64,000 bases of DNA from Mycobacterium paraterrae (GCF_022430545.2 NZ_CP092488.2:1488001-1552000); one strand, 5' to 3'. Shown: positions 34,995 to 44,713, counted from the first letter of the stretch. A program made the numbers and translations. Notes: a model not told the origin generated them from the sequence alone.

Positions 34995-35717
34995 ATGGGA
35001 CGCAGGGCCACTGTTTTTTGGCACGCGGCGCTCTCGCTCGCCGCCGGCGTCCTCTACTTCTTCTTCGTGCTACCCCGCTGGCCCGAGTTGATGGGCGACA
35101 CGTCTCACGGCCTGGGCACGGTGGCGCGCATTGCCGGCGGCATCCTTGTCGCTCTGGCTGCGCTGCCGATCGTGTTCACACTGCTGGAGCTGCGTAAGCC
35201 CGAGTTCGGCACGCCTGCTCTGGCGTTGAATCTGCGGACCGTATCGATCGTCGCCCACGTCGCCGCCGGCGTACTGATCGTCGGCACCGCGATCAGTGAG
35301 ATCTGGTTGAGCCTGGACAACGTTGGCCAGTGGCTGTTCGGTATCTACGGCGCCGCCGCGGCGATCGCGCTGCTCGGCATCGCCGCGTTCTACCTCTCGT
35401 TCGTCGCCGAATCGCCGCCGCCACCGCCGAAGCCGCTGAAGCCTAAGAAGGAAAAGAAGCCTCGGGGGCGCCGCGGCAAGCAGGCCGACGAGGCCGCGGG
35501 CACCGACGAGGATTCCGACGAGACCGAGCAGGCCGACGACGCCGACGAGGCTGCCGAGGCGGGGGAACCCGAGTCGACCGCCGAAGAGGCACCCACGATC
35601 GAAGAGTCCGACGACACCGTCGCTGCCGAGTCCGGCGGACTTCGCAACCGGCGGCCGTCCGGCAAGGTGTCCCACCGCCGCCGGCGTTCGCGCGGCGGCG
35701 TCTCGGTGGACGAGTAA
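34995..35717 (+). CDS. LucA-like membrane protein (lipid uptake coordinator)
   Basis: A 240-aa protein with four hydrophobic helices in the first 140 residues, then a tail with Lys/Pro-rich, acidic (many Asp/Glu between about 165 and 215) and Arg-rich parts. It matches Rv3723, LucA, in position (after tRNA-Ser), length and layout. LucA stabilises the Mce1 and Mce4 fatty acid and cholesterol importers in M. tuberculosis. The start at 34995 follows GAGGAGGGG; the frame open from 34950 has no ribosome site. No mce genes are in this window. Confidence 0.78.
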   Translation: MGRRATVFWHAALSLAAGVLYFFFVLPRWPELMGDTSHGLGTVARIAGGILVALAALPIVFTLLELRKPEFGTPALALNLRTVSIVAHVAAGVLIVGTAISEIWLSLDNVGQWLFGIYGAAAAIALLGIAAFYLSFVAESPPPPPKPLKPKKEKKPRGRRGKQADEAAGTDEDSDETEQADDADEAAEAGEPESTAEEAPTIEESDDTVAAESGGLRNRRPSGKVSHRRRRSRGGVSVDE

Positions 35718-35757
35718 GGCAACTCCGCAATCCTGTCCCAGGCCGCTGACGCGTCCC

Positions 35758-35763
35758 TATGCT
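35758..35763 (+). promoter_or_regulatory. -10 element of a leaderless promoter
   Basis: TATGCT lies six bases before the GTG at 35770; transcription would start at the GTG. Confidence 0.55.
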
Positions 35764-35769
35764 GAGCGA

Positions 35770-36825
35770 GTGCCAAACACTTATCGCGTAGTTCAGTGGA
35801 ACACCGGAAACGTCGGCAAGAGCTCCCTCAAATCGATCGCGGACAACCCGCTGCTGGAACTGGTCGGTTGCTTCGCATGGTCGCCGGAGAAGGTCGGACG
35901 CGACGCCGGTGAGCTGGTCGGCATTGCCCCGCTCGGGCTGGCCGCCACCAATGACGTCGACGCGCTGCTCGCGTGCAAGCCGGATTGCGTCGTCTACAAC
36001 CCGATGTGGATCGACGTCGACGAGCTGGTCCGCATCCTGTCCGCAGGGATCAACGTCGTCACCACCGCGTCCTTCATCACCGGTAAGAACCTCGGCGACG
36101 GCCGCGACCGACTCGTCGAGGCCTGCGAAAAAGGAGGCTCGACCATCTTCGGGTCCGGCGTCAGCCCCGGCTTCGCCGAACTGCTGGCCGTTGTCTCGGC
36201 GATGGTGTGTAACCGGGTCGACAAGGTGACCGTCAACGAAGCCGCCGACACCACGTTCTACGACTCACCGGAAACCGAGAAGCCGGTCGGATTCGGACAA
36301 CCGATCGACCACCCGGATCTGCATGCGATGGCCGCCAAGGGCACAGCGATCTTCGGCGAGGCCGTCGCGCTGGTGGGCGACGCGCTGGGGATCGAACTCG
36401 ACGACATTCGCTGTGAGGCCGAATTCGCCCAGACCACAACGGATCTCGAGATGGCGTCCTGGACCATTCCGGCCGGCTGCGTCGCGGGCGTCTACATCAG
36501 CTGGCAAGGCATCCTCGACGGCAAGACCGTGATCGACCTGAACGTGCGGTGGCGCAAAGGCCAGACGCTGGAACCGGATTGGAAGATCGACGGCGACGGA
36601 TGGGTGATCCAGATCGACGGACAACCCACCGTGACCACCAAGGTCGGCTTCCTACCGCCGCCCTATTTCGAGGCCACCACGATCGAGGAATTCATGGACC
36701 TCGGGCACATCATGACTGCGGTGCCCGCGATCAACGCGATCCCCGCAGTCGTGGCGGCAGCGCCGGGTATCGCAACCTATGCGGACCTGCCGCTGACGCT
36801 GCCGCGGGGCTTCGTCAGAACCTAA
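35770..36825 (+). CDS. NAD(P)-dependent oxidoreductase, dihydrodipicolinate reductase-like
   Basis: A 351-aa protein with an N-terminal Rossmann fold: YRVVQWNTGNVGKSSLK replaces the usual GxGxxG and is typical of the 2,4-diaminopentanoate dehydrogenase and DHDPR-like group common in mycobacteria. The segment FGSGVSPGFAELL and the C-terminal WKIDGDGWVIQIDG also fit. These proteins are often found with lipid or sterol degradation genes. The substrate is not known. The transcript seems leaderless. The stop is six bases before the convergent DUF732 gene ends. Confidence 0.75.
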   Translation: MPNTYRVVQWNTGNVGKSSLKSIADNPLLELVGCFAWSPEKVGRDAGELVGIAPLGLAATNDVDALLACKPDCVVYNPMWIDVDELVRILSAGINVVTTASFITGKNLGDGRDRLVEACEKGGSTIFGSGVSPGFAELLAVVSAMVCNRVDKVTVNEAADTTFYDSPETEKPVGFGQPIDHPDLHAMAAKGTAIFGEAVALVGDALGIELDDIRCEAEFAQTTTDLEMASWTIPAGCVAGVYISWQGILDGKTVIDLNVRWRKGQTLEPDWKIDGDGWVIQIDGQPTVTTKVGFLPPPYFEATTIEEFMDLGHIMTAVPAINAIPAVVAAAPGIATYADLPLTLPRGFVRT

Positions 36826-36830
36826 AGGAC

Positions 36831-37160
36831 TCAGGTGCCGGGAATGTTTTGCAGCTTGCCCTGGAGATCGGGGCAGTACTGGGCGATCGCGCTCCCAAGG
36901 AACTGGTAGGCCTGCACCTGAGTCGTGCCGCGGGGAAGGTTATGGGAGAGGAACTTGGCCGAGGCCGCGGCGTCGGGATCTACTCCCACCCCGAGCCGGT
37001 GGCAGACGATCTTGGCGATGTACGGGTTGTAATCGTGTGGCCCGTAGATGCCGTAGTGGCTGATCTGGTTGTCGAAATCGGTGTCCGGGTCCGCCAACGC
37101 CGGGGCGGACAGACCGATCGCCGCGGCGACGGCGGCGGCCGCAATACCCGTCAACTTCAT
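36831..37160 (-). CDS. Small secreted DUF732 protein
   Basis: A 109-aa protein with a signal peptide (MKLTGIAAAAVAAAIGLSA then Pro-Ala-Leu-Ala) and a DUF732 domain: FDNQISHYGIYG, KIVCHRLGVG and AIAQYCPDL, with the two cysteines expected to pair. The start at 37160 is chosen because the signal peptide begins there; the frame extends to 37205. DUF732 proteins are abundant in mycobacteria and their function is unknown. Confidence 0.8.
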   Translation of the reverse strand: MKLTGIAAAAVAAAIGLSAPALADPDTDFDNQISHYGIYGPHDYNPYIAKIVCHRLGVGVDPDAAASAKFLSHNLPRGTTQVQAYQFLGSAIAQYCPDLQGKLQNIPGT

Positions 37161-37302
37161 GGGCCGAAGCCTACCTGTGCTGGATCTGTGTCCGCTCATC
37201 GTCACCGCTCTCCTTTGGCACCGGCGAGCCTTCGGTCCGGACTCGCGTTACGGTCGTCCAACAACCTTCGCGCCCGGTTTCTTTCTGGTCGCCTATTCAG
37301 AT

Positions 37303-37330
37303 TAGAGTAGCTAAGGTTACGCATAGGCTA
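37303..37330 (+). promoter_or_regulatory. Promoter with an IdeR-like iron box before mmpS
   Basis: TAGAGT at 37303-37308 fits a -10. It is followed by TAAGGTTACGCATAGGCTA (37312-37330), which agrees with the 19-base IdeR consensus TWAGGTWAGSCTWACCTWA at 14 of 19 positions by hand. The position just after the likely transcription start fits a repressor site. The right half-site is weak. Confidence 0.45.
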
Positions 37331-37374
37331 ATTAATTACGCAGCCTTCGCCCCTGGTTAGGAATTGAAGCGCCC

Positions 37375-37929
37375 ATGACGACGACTGAGCCAAGGACGGA
37401 GCCTTTGAAGACCTCCGGCTCCACCGACAGCGAGGGCAGGCAGGCCGCCCGAACGCCCAGGCGTAAAGGTCTGACAGGTCTGTTGGCCCGGTACTGGCTC
37501 GTCCTCACGCTCGCAGCCGTCGTTGCGCTGTCGGGATTCATGGTGCACCGACTGCACGGGATCTTCGGCGTGCACAAAGGTTCGTTCGGCGGCGGTACGT
37601 CGGGCGAGGTACTCGACAGCTTCAACGCCAAGACCGTCACGCTGGAGGTCTGGGGATCACCCGGCAGCACAGCCACCATCAACTACCTCGACGAGAATTC
37701 GCATCCGCAACAGGCACTGAATGTGCCCTTGCCTTGGAGCAAAACCTTGAGTTCAACGAAGCCGGGCATCCCGGCCAACCTGGTAGCGCAGGGCGACGGC
37801 AGTTGGATTGCCTGCCAGTTCGTGGTGAACAAGCACGACGGAAGCGGTGACGTCATCAAAACCCCGAATCGCTCGGATGCCAACGAGAGCGTGAACCCGT
37901 TCGTCTACTGCCTGGACAAGTCCGCATGA
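37375..37929 (+). CDS. MmpS family membrane protein
   Basis: A 184-aa MmpS protein: a basic cytoplasmic head, one membrane helix (YWLVLTLAAVVALSGFMV) and an outer beta-rich domain with VTLEVWGSPGSTATINYLDE and a pair of cysteines (IACQFV, VYCLD). MmpS proteins act as periplasmic partners of MmpL exporters. It overlaps the mmpL stop-start by ATGA, so the pair is coupled. The upstream iron-box-like site suggests a role in siderophore export like MmpS4/MmpS5. Confidence 0.88.
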   Translation: MTTTEPRTEPLKTSGSTDSEGRQAARTPRRKGLTGLLARYWLVLTLAAVVALSGFMVHRLHGIFGVHKGSFGGGTSGEVLDSFNAKTVTLEVWGSPGSTATINYLDENSHPQQALNVPLPWSKTLSSTKPGIPANLVAQGDGSWIACQFVVNKHDGSGDVIKTPNRSDANESVNPFVYCLDKSA

Positions 37930-40856
37930 GCGAGGCCAACGAGACAGCGGCACGTGTCGACCAGCCGCTGATCCCGCCGTTCCTGCCGAAATGGATTCAC
38001 CGGCTTGCGGTGCCGATCGTCCTTGTGTGGTTGGCCATTGTGTTCGTCACCAACACCGTCGCGCCGCAGCTGGAAGTCGTCTCCAAAAACCACTCGGTGT
38101 CGCAGAGTCCCCACGACGCGGTGTCCTTCCAGTCGCAGATGCGCGTGGGGAAAACCTTCGACGAGTTCAATACCGACAACTCGGCGATGGTCCTGCTGGA
38201 GGGCGACAAGCCGCTGGGAGCGGAGGCCCACCGCTATTACGACGAGATCGTCAGGCGACTCGAGCAGGACAAAAAGCACGTTCAGCACATCCAGGACTTC
38301 TGGAGCGACCCCCTGACCGCCGCAGGCTCTCAGAGCCACGACCAGAAAGCCGCGTACGTCCAGGTCTACCTGGCCGGCAACATGGGCAGTGGTCTGGGCT
38401 CCGAATCCAGCGAGGCCGTCCGCAAGATCGTGGACTCGGTGCCGGCTCCGCCGGGCATAAAGGCCTATGTAACCGGTGCGGGTCCGCTGATCGCCGACCA
38501 GTCACACGCGGGTGAGAAGGGCGTCGCGAAGGTCACGCTGATCACCATCCTGGTGATCCTGGTGATGCTGCTGTTTGTGTACCGCTCGGTCAGCACGGTG
38601 CTGATCATGCTGGCGATGGTGTTCATCGAGCTGGCAGCGGCCCGCGGTGTGGTCGCGACGATGGGTTACTACAACGTCATGGGTCTGTCGACCTTCGCCA
38701 ACAACATGCTGGTGCTGTTGGCGATCGCCGCCGGTACGGACTATGCGATCTTCATCGTCGGCCGCTATCACGAGGCCCGCGGGCTGGGCGAGACGCGTGA
38801 GGAAGCGTTCTACACGATGTTCCACAGCACGGCGCACGTCGTGCTGGGTTCCGGGCTGACCATCGCCGGCGCGATGTACTGCCTGAGCTTTTGCCGCCTG
38901 CCCTATTTCCAGTCGCTGGGGGTGCCGTGTGCCGTCGGCATGCTGGTCGCGGTCTTCGCCGCGTTGACCCTGGGCCCCGCGGTGCTGACGGTGGCGTCCT
39001 TCTTCAAGCTGCTGGACCCGAAGCGTAAATTGCAGACCCAGGGCTGGCGCCGGATCGGCACGGCAATCGTCCGTTGGCCCGCTCCGGTTCTGGCGGTGAC
39101 GATCGCGATCGCGCTCGTCGGTCTGCTGGCTCTGCCCGGCTACGAAACGGATTACGACAGCCGTCACTTCCTGCCGCCGGACACCCCGGCCAACGTCGGC
39201 TATGCCGCGGCCGACCGGCACTTCGACCAGGCCCGGCTGAATCCCGAGCTGTTGATGATCGAGACCGATCACGACCTCCGTAATCCGGCCGACTTCCTGG
39301 TCCTGGACAAGGTCGCCAAAGCGGTCTTCCACATCCCCGGCATCGGCCGGGTGCAGACCATCACCCGTCCGCTGGGCACGCCGCTCGACCACAGCACGCT
39401 CGGTTTCCAGATGGGTGCGCAAGCCGCGGGCCGCATCCAGACCCAGCACTATCAAGAAGAGCAGGCAAAAAATCTGCTGAAGCAGGCCGACGAGCTGCGC
39501 AAGACGATGGCGACACTGCACGAGCAGATGCAGGTGACCCAGGACCTCAGCAACACCACGCACGAAACCACCAAGCTCACCAAAGAAACGGTGAAGATCA
39601 CCGAGGCGTTGCGTGACGACATCGCCAACTTCGACGATTTCTTCCGGCCTCTCCGCAGCTACTTTTACTGGGAGAAGCACTGCTTCGACATCCCGGCTTG
39701 CTGGACGCTGCGGTCGATCTTCAACGCGCTCGACGGCATCGACCAGGTGAGCGAGAACATCGTGAACCTCAGTGCGAATCTGGACAAGCTGGATCAGATT
39801 CAGCCGAAGCTGGTGGCGCTGATCCCGCCGCAGATCGAAAGCCAGCAGCACAACCTCGACACGATCATGTCGAATTACGCCACTACCAACGGTCTCAACG
39901 AACAGGCGAAGGCGCAGTCCGACAACGCCACCGCCCAGGGTGACGCGTTCGACAAGGCGAAGAACGACGACACCTTCTACCTCCCGCCGGAAGCATTCAA
40001 GAGCCCGGACTTCGCGCGTGGTCTCAAGCAGTTCATCTCGCCCAACGGCCATGCGGTTCGGTTGATCATCTCCCACGAGGGTGACCCTGCGACGCCCGAA
40101 GGCGTCAACCACATCGCACCGATCAAGCAGGCGGTGCACGAGGCGATCAAGGGCACACCGTGGGAAGGCGCCAAGGTCTACCTCGGCGGTACTGCCGCGA
40201 CGTACAAGGACATGCACGACGGCTCCAACATCGACCTGTTGATCGCTGGAATTGCCGCGGCCACTTTGATTTTCGTGATCATGCTGGTGATCACCCGAAG
40301 CGTGGTGGCGGCGTTCGTGATCGTCGGAACGGTGCTGCTGTCGCTGGGCGCCTCGTTCGGCCTCTCGGTGCTGCTGTGGCAGTACATCCTCGGGCTGAAG
40401 CTGCACTGGATGGTGCTGGCGATGGCGATCATTCTGCTGCTGGCGGTTGGCTCGGACTACAACCTGCTGCTGATATCCCGGTTCAAGGAAGAAATCCACG
40501 CCGGGCTCAAGACGGGCACCATTCGCGCGATGGCCGGCTCCGGCTCGGTGGTGACCTCGGCCGGTTTGGTCTTCGCCGCGACCATGGCGTCGTTCGCGTT
40601 CAGCCCGTTGAAGGTGATGGCTCAGGTCGGTACGACGATCGCGCTGGGTCTGCTGTTCGACACCCTGATCGTGCGCTCGTTCATGACGCCATCGGTGGCG
40701 ACGCTGCTCGGGCGCTGGTTCTGGTGGCCGCAGCACGTCCGGCCGCGGCCGGCCAGCAGCATGCTGCGTCCCTACGGCCCGCGGCCGGCGGTGCGCGAGC
40801 TCATCCACCGCGACATGGCCGACGAAAAGGAAGCCGGAGTGGTCGAGAAAGTCTAG
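37926..40856 (+). CDS. MmpL4/5-type RND transporter
   Basis: A 976-aa RND exporter. The two proton-relay motifs are GTDYAIF and GSDYNLL on the two halves, and the second periplasmic region carries the long coiled-coil insert typical of MmpL4/MmpL5 (about residues 500-680) including YFYWEKHCFDIPACW. The closest known relatives export mycobactin/carboxymycobactin and can export drugs such as bedaquiline. It is coupled to the preceding mmpS. A similar pair lies convergently after it. Confidence 0.9.
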   Translation: MSEANETAARVDQPLIPPFLPKWIHRLAVPIVLVWLAIVFVTNTVAPQLEVVSKNHSVSQSPHDAVSFQSQMRVGKTFDEFNTDNSAMVLLEGDKPLGAEAHRYYDEIVRRLEQDKKHVQHIQDFWSDPLTAAGSQSHDQKAAYVQVYLAGNMGSGLGSESSEAVRKIVDSVPAPPGIKAYVTGAGPLIADQSHAGEKGVAKVTLITILVILVMLLFVYRSVSTVLIMLAMVFIELAAARGVVATMGYYNVMGLSTFANNMLVLLAIAAGTDYAIFIVGRYHEARGLGETREEAFYTMFHSTAHVVLGSGLTIAGAMYCLSFCRLPYFQSLGVPCAVGMLVAVFAALTLGPAVLTVASFFKLLDPKRKLQTQGWRRIGTAIVRWPAPVLAVTIAIALVGLLALPGYETDYDSRHFLPPDTPANVGYAAADRHFDQARLNPELLMIETDHDLRNPADFLVLDKVAKAVFHIPGIGRVQTITRPLGTPLDHSTLGFQMGAQAAGRIQTQHYQEEQAKNLLKQADELRKTMATLHEQMQVTQDLSNTTHETTKLTKETVKITEALRDDIANFDDFFRPLRSYFYWEKHCFDIPACWTLRSIFNALDGIDQVSENIVNLSANLDKLDQIQPKLVALIPPQIESQQHNLDTIMSNYATTNGLNEQAKAQSDNATAQGDAFDKAKNDDTFYLPPEAFKSPDFARGLKQFISPNGHAVRLIISHEGDPATPEGVNHIAPIKQAVHEAIKGTPWEGAKVYLGGTAATYKDMHDGSNIDLLIAGIAAATLIFVIMLVITRSVVAAFVIVGTVLLSLGASFGLSVLLWQYILGLKLHWMVLAMAIILLLAVGSDYNLLLISRFKEEIHAGLKTGTIRAMAGSGSVVTSAGLVFAATMASFAFSPLKVMAQVGTTIALGLLFDTLIVRSFMTPSVATLLGRWFWWPQHVRPRPASSMLRPYGPRPAVRELIHRDMADEKEAGVVEKV

Positions 40857-41174
40857 TTGCCCTGTGCGACTTGACTATTCGTCGTAGCTGATCGATCGCG
40901 CCGGTTATCACAGGGGTGCCGGGTTGGGCGACGATTCGACCGTTTCCCCACAAAGGTAGTTCGCTGAGCGTGACGGGTATACGCTGATCGAGTCTCCGGT
41001 CCGTTGCCAAGCCTGTCGCAACCGATTGCCTTCATGAACTGCCGCGCGCTCCCTGTCGGCGTACCCCACGGGGTGCCGGTGGAGCCGAGCGATTAGCTGC
41101 CGTGCGAGGGCCGTCCCTGCGTTCCCCCACCGGCAGGGACGGCCCGCACGGAATATAGAGCAGCGAATCGATTG
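40857..41174. other. Intergenic region between two convergent mmpS-mmpL operons
   Basis: These 318 bases have no supported gene; short open frames on both strands lack starts with ribosome sites and family features. The only strong element is a long hairpin at 41100-41151 (see its entry). The rest has lower GC than the genes around it. Confidence 0.6.
41100..41151. terminator. Strong bidirectional hairpin terminator
   Basis: The left arm 41100-41120 and the right arm 41133-41151 pair as CCGTGCG with CGCACGG and GGCCGTCCCTGC with GCAGGGACGGCC around a 12-base loop, with a small bulge at 41107-41108. It lies between two operons that point toward each other. There is no T-tract on either side, in line with mycobacterial terminators. 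Confidence 0.7.
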
Positions 41175-44105
41175 TCAGGCAGTGCTTTTCGGCAACGGCC
41201 CGGTCGGCGCCGCTTCGGGTTCACCGAAGCTGGTACCGAGTAGCGAGCGCACCGCGGGACGAGGTCCGCTGGGTCTCAGCATGCTGCTGGCCGGTCGCGG
41301 CCGGACCTTGAGCGGCCACCAGAACCAGCGCCCGAGTATCGCGGCGATCGACGGCGTCATGAACGAGCGGACTACCAACGTGTCGAACAGCAGGCCCAGA
41401 CCGATGGTGGTACCCACCTGGCCGATGATGCGAAGATCGCTGACCACCATTGAAGCCATGGTGAACGCGAACACCAGACCCGCGGACGTCACCACCTTGC
41501 CGGTGCTGCCCATGGCGCGGATGATGCCCGTCTTCAACCCGGCGGGAATCTCCTCCTTCAAGCGGGACACCAGCAGCAGGTTGTAGTCGGATCCCACGGC
41601 GAGGAGCACGATCACCGACATCGCCAGCACCATCCAGTGCAACTTGATGCCCAGCAGGTACTGCCAGACCAGCACGGAGAGACCGAACGACGCACCCAGC
41701 GATATCGCCACTGTGCCCACGATCACCATGGACGCGACCAGACTTCTCGTGATCAGCAGCATGATGATGAAAATCAGGCAGAGCGAACCGATTCCGGCGA
41801 TCATCAGGTCGTACTTGGCCCCATCTTTCCAGTCCTTGAAAGTTGCTGCGGTGCCGGCCAGGTAGATCTTGGCATCCTCCAGCGGCGTGCCCTTCAGAGC
41901 TTCCTCCGCGGCTTCCCTGATTTTGTCGATGCGCGCGATGCCCTCCGGCGACGCGGGATCGCCGCGGTGCGAGATGATCAACCGCACCGCCTTACCGTCT
42001 GGTGAGAAGAAATTGTTCAGCGCACGCTTGAAGTCCTTGTTCTGGAACACTTCTGGCGGCAGATAGAACGAATCGTCGTTCTTCGCCTGATCGAACGCAT
42101 GACCCATCGCGTTCGCGTTGGAGCTCATGTCGTCCATCTGGTTGAAGATGCCGGACATGGTGCTGTGCATCGTCAGCATCATCGTCCGCATGTTCTCCAT
42201 GCTGTCGATCATCGGCGGGAAGTCGGTGAGCAACTGTGGCATCAGCGCATCGAGCTGGCTGAAGTCGTTGGTCAATATCTGGAACTTGTCGTCGATCTCG
42301 TCGATACCGTCGACAGCATCGAAGATGGACCGAAACGAATAACAGACCGGGATGTCGTAGCAGTGCTTCTCCCAGTAGAAGTAGCTACGAATAGGCCGCC
42401 AGGTGTCCTCGAAGTTCGCCACGTCGTCGCGTAATTCCTCGGTGACAGCCTGCATTTCACGGGTCTCACCGATCATCTTGTGCGTTATGCCGGTGAGTTT
42501 CTGCATGAGGCCGTACATGTGCCTCATCCGGTTCATGGTGTCTTCGAGCTCATCGGCCTGCTTGAGCATGTCGTCCATGCGGGCCTTCTGGAATTTCATC
42601 GTCTGCACCTGCCCGGCGTTTTGCATGCTGAGCTGGAACGGGATCGAGGTGTGCTCCATCGCGGTGCCCTCGGGACGCGTAATCGATTGCACACGTGAGA
42701 CTCCCGGCACGCGGAAGATGCCCTTGGCCAGCTTGTCGAGCACCAAGAAGTCGGCCGGATCGCGCAGATCGTGATCGGCCTCGACCATCATCACCTCGGG
42801 CATCAGACGCGCTTGGGAGAAGTGCCGCTCGGCGGCGTCGTATCCCCGGTTGGCGGCGATGTTGTGCGGGATGTAGAGCCGGTCGTTGTAGCTGGTCTGG
42901 TAGCCCGGAAGGGTCAGCAGACCGATCAGGGCGACGGCACATGCCGCGATCAAAATGGGCACCGGCCAGCGGACGATCGCGGTACCGATCCGTCGCCAGC
43001 CGCGAGTCGAGATCCGTCGCTGCGGGTCGAACAGCCCGAACCGACCGCCGACCACGATGACGGCCGGCACCAGCGTCAGCGCGACGGCGACGGCGACCAC
43101 CATGCCGACCGCGCACGGGACACCGATGGTTTGGAAGTACGGCATCCGGCAGAAGCTCAGGCAGAAAGTGGCGCCCGCGATCGTCAGGCCGGACGCGAGC
43201 ACCACATGGGCTACGCCGTGATACGTGGTGTAGAACGCCTCTTCACGGGTGGCCCCGTGCTGGCGCGCCTCTTGATAACGGCCGAAGAAGAAGATCGCGT
43301 AGTCGGTGCCCGCGGCGATCCCCAGCGAGACCAACAGATTCACCGCGAACGTCGACAGACCGATGAGTTGGTGGTAGCCGAGAAACGCGACGATCCCTCT
43401 GGCAGCGGTCAATTCGACGAAGACGGTGAGGAGTAGCAGCACCACGGTCCATACCGAGCGGTACACCAGCAGCAGCATGGTGAAGATCACCAGCATCGTG
43501 ATCATGGTGATCTTGACCAGCGTGCTGTCGCCGCTGTGGTGCATGTCGGACACCAGCGCCGACGGACCGGTCACATAGGTCGTGACGCCTTTGGGTGGCG
43601 GTGTGCGGTCGACGATGTCGCGGACGGCCTTGATCGACTGTTCGGCCAGCGTCGTGCCCTGGTTACCGGCCAGGTTGAGTTGCACGTACACCGCTTTGCC
43701 GTCCGGACTTTGAGCCCCGGGCGCGGTGATCGGATCGCCCCAGAAATCCTGCACGTGCTGGACGTGGGTGGGGTCGGCTCGCAGTTGCCGGACGATGCTG
43801 TCGTAGTAGCGGTGCGCATCGTCGCCGAGCTTGCTGTCGCTTTCGAGCACTAGCATCGCGAAGTTGTCGGAGTCGGACTCCTTGAACTTCTTGCCGGTTT
43901 CCTCCATGGCCTGCACCGAGGGAGCGTCCTTGGGGCTCAGCGAAACCTGGCGTTCTTCGGCAACCTTTTCCAGCGGCGGAACGGCGACGGCCATCAGTAC
44001 GATCAGGCCGATCCAGGCCAGGATGATGGGGATCGCGAACCGACGGATCAGGCGTGGGCCCCGCGGCGGCGCGCTTTCTCCGACGGGCGTCTGGTGGCTG
44101 GTCAT
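41175..44105 (-). CDS. Second MmpL4/5-type RND transporter
   Basis: A 976-aa protein, the same length as the MmpL at 37926-40856 and similar along its whole length: GTDYAIFFFGRY and GSDYNLLLVSR proton-relay motifs, the coiled-coil insert with YFYWEKHCYDIPVCYSF, and a C-terminal VRPRPASSMLRPSGPRP that nearly repeats the other protein. The start at 44105 overlaps the mmpS stop (ATGA); the frame to 44123 is a short extension. The two likely arose by duplication, but the Met-rich stretch in the insert here (MENMRTMMLTMHS) differs, so substrate choice may too. Confidence 0.9.
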   Translation of the reverse strand: MTSHQTPVGESAPPRGPRLIRRFAIPIILAWIGLIVLMAVAVPPLEKVAEERQVSLSPKDAPSVQAMEETGKKFKESDSDNFAMLVLESDSKLGDDAHRYYDSIVRQLRADPTHVQHVQDFWGDPITAPGAQSPDGKAVYVQLNLAGNQGTTLAEQSIKAVRDIVDRTPPPKGVTTYVTGPSALVSDMHHSGDSTLVKITMITMLVIFTMLLLVYRSVWTVVLLLLTVFVELTAARGIVAFLGYHQLIGLSTFAVNLLVSLGIAAGTDYAIFFFGRYQEARQHGATREEAFYTTYHGVAHVVLASGLTIAGATFCLSFCRMPYFQTIGVPCAVGMVVAVAVALTLVPAVIVVGGRFGLFDPQRRISTRGWRRIGTAIVRWPVPILIAACAVALIGLLTLPGYQTSYNDRLYIPHNIAANRGYDAAERHFSQARLMPEVMMVEADHDLRDPADFLVLDKLAKGIFRVPGVSRVQSITRPEGTAMEHTSIPFQLSMQNAGQVQTMKFQKARMDDMLKQADELEDTMNRMRHMYGLMQKLTGITHKMIGETREMQAVTEELRDDVANFEDTWRPIRSYFYWEKHCYDIPVCYSFRSIFDAVDGIDEIDDKFQILTNDFSQLDALMPQLLTDFPPMIDSMENMRTMMLTMHSTMSGIFNQMDDMSSNANAMGHAFDQAKNDDSFYLPPEVFQNKDFKRALNNFFSPDGKAVRLIISHRGDPASPEGIARIDKIREAAEEALKGTPLEDAKIYLAGTAATFKDWKDGAKYDLMIAGIGSLCLIFIIMLLITRSLVASMVIVGTVAISLGASFGLSVLVWQYLLGIKLHWMVLAMSVIVLLAVGSDYNLLLVSRLKEEIPAGLKTGIIRAMGSTGKVVTSAGLVFAFTMASMVVSDLRIIGQVGTTIGLGLLFDTLVVRSFMTPSIAAILGRWFWWPLKVRPRPASSMLRPSGPRPAVRSLLGTSFGEPEAAPTGPLPKSTA

Positions 44106-44590
44106 GCGCCCTTGAGAACGCAATAGGTAAAGGCGTTCACCTCATGTGAGACACGTTCGGCCTTGACCACGTCGTCGACGATGATGCGGCAGCCCAACGT
44201 GTTGCTGTTGCCTTGCGCCACAAGGTTGCCCACGACCGACGCGGCCTTCGTGGTCATATTGAGAGTCCAGGGCAACTTGGCGCCGTCCACGTGTTGCGGG
44301 TCGGCGTTGGTGTCGAAATAACTGATGTCGGCCGTCGTTCCCGGCGGTCCGAACACCTCGTAGGTGATCCGCTTGGGATTGAACGGCTTGCTGTCGTCGG
44401 TCGCGCTGTCGGAGTAGGACGGGCGCTTCTCGGATCCGAAGAGGCCGTGGATGCGGAACACGGTGAACCCACCGATTCCGACCACGACAGCGATCACGAG
44501 CGGAATCCACGTCCGCTCCAGCACCCTGAAAATCGAAAACCCCTTACCGCTGCCGCTCACCTGGTCGACCACTCGACGATATGCACTCAC
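44102..44590 (-). CDS. Second MmpS family membrane protein
   Basis: A 162-aa MmpS protein with one membrane helix (WIPLVIAVVVGIGGFTVF) and an outer domain (ITYEVFGPPGTTADISYFD, LGCRIIVDD, FTYCVL). It precedes and overlaps the second mmpL. It differs clearly from the MmpS at 37375, more than the MmpL proteins differ from each other. A divergent TetR gene begins 204 bases away and may repress this pair. Confidence 0.88.
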   Translation of the reverse strand: MSAYRRVVDQVSGSGKGFSIFRVLERTWIPLVIAVVVGIGGFTVFRIHGLFGSEKRPSYSDSATDDSKPFNPKRITYEVFGPPGTTADISYFDTNADPQHVDGAKLPWTLNMTTKAASVVGNLVAQGNSNTLGCRIIVDDVVKAERVSHEVNAFTYCVLKGA

Positions 44591-44713
44591 CGATCGACGG
44601 GGCGTCTCAGGGCGCTTGCGTGGGCCTCACGGCACCGCCAGGCCATGACGAGTAAACCACGCCCGCCCCCTGGATTGTCGACTCCTCACCCCACCCGAAC
44701 TGCGGTTCAGGCA

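Noticed and set aside
38502..40808. 768-aa open frame antisense to the first mmpL
   Set aside because: It is a third-position GC shadow: Arg/His/Asp-rich, no family features, and mmpL on the other strand is unmistakable.
40801..41035. Short minus-strand frames between the two mmpL genes
   Set aside because: No start with ribosome site and no conserved features; better explained as non-coding.
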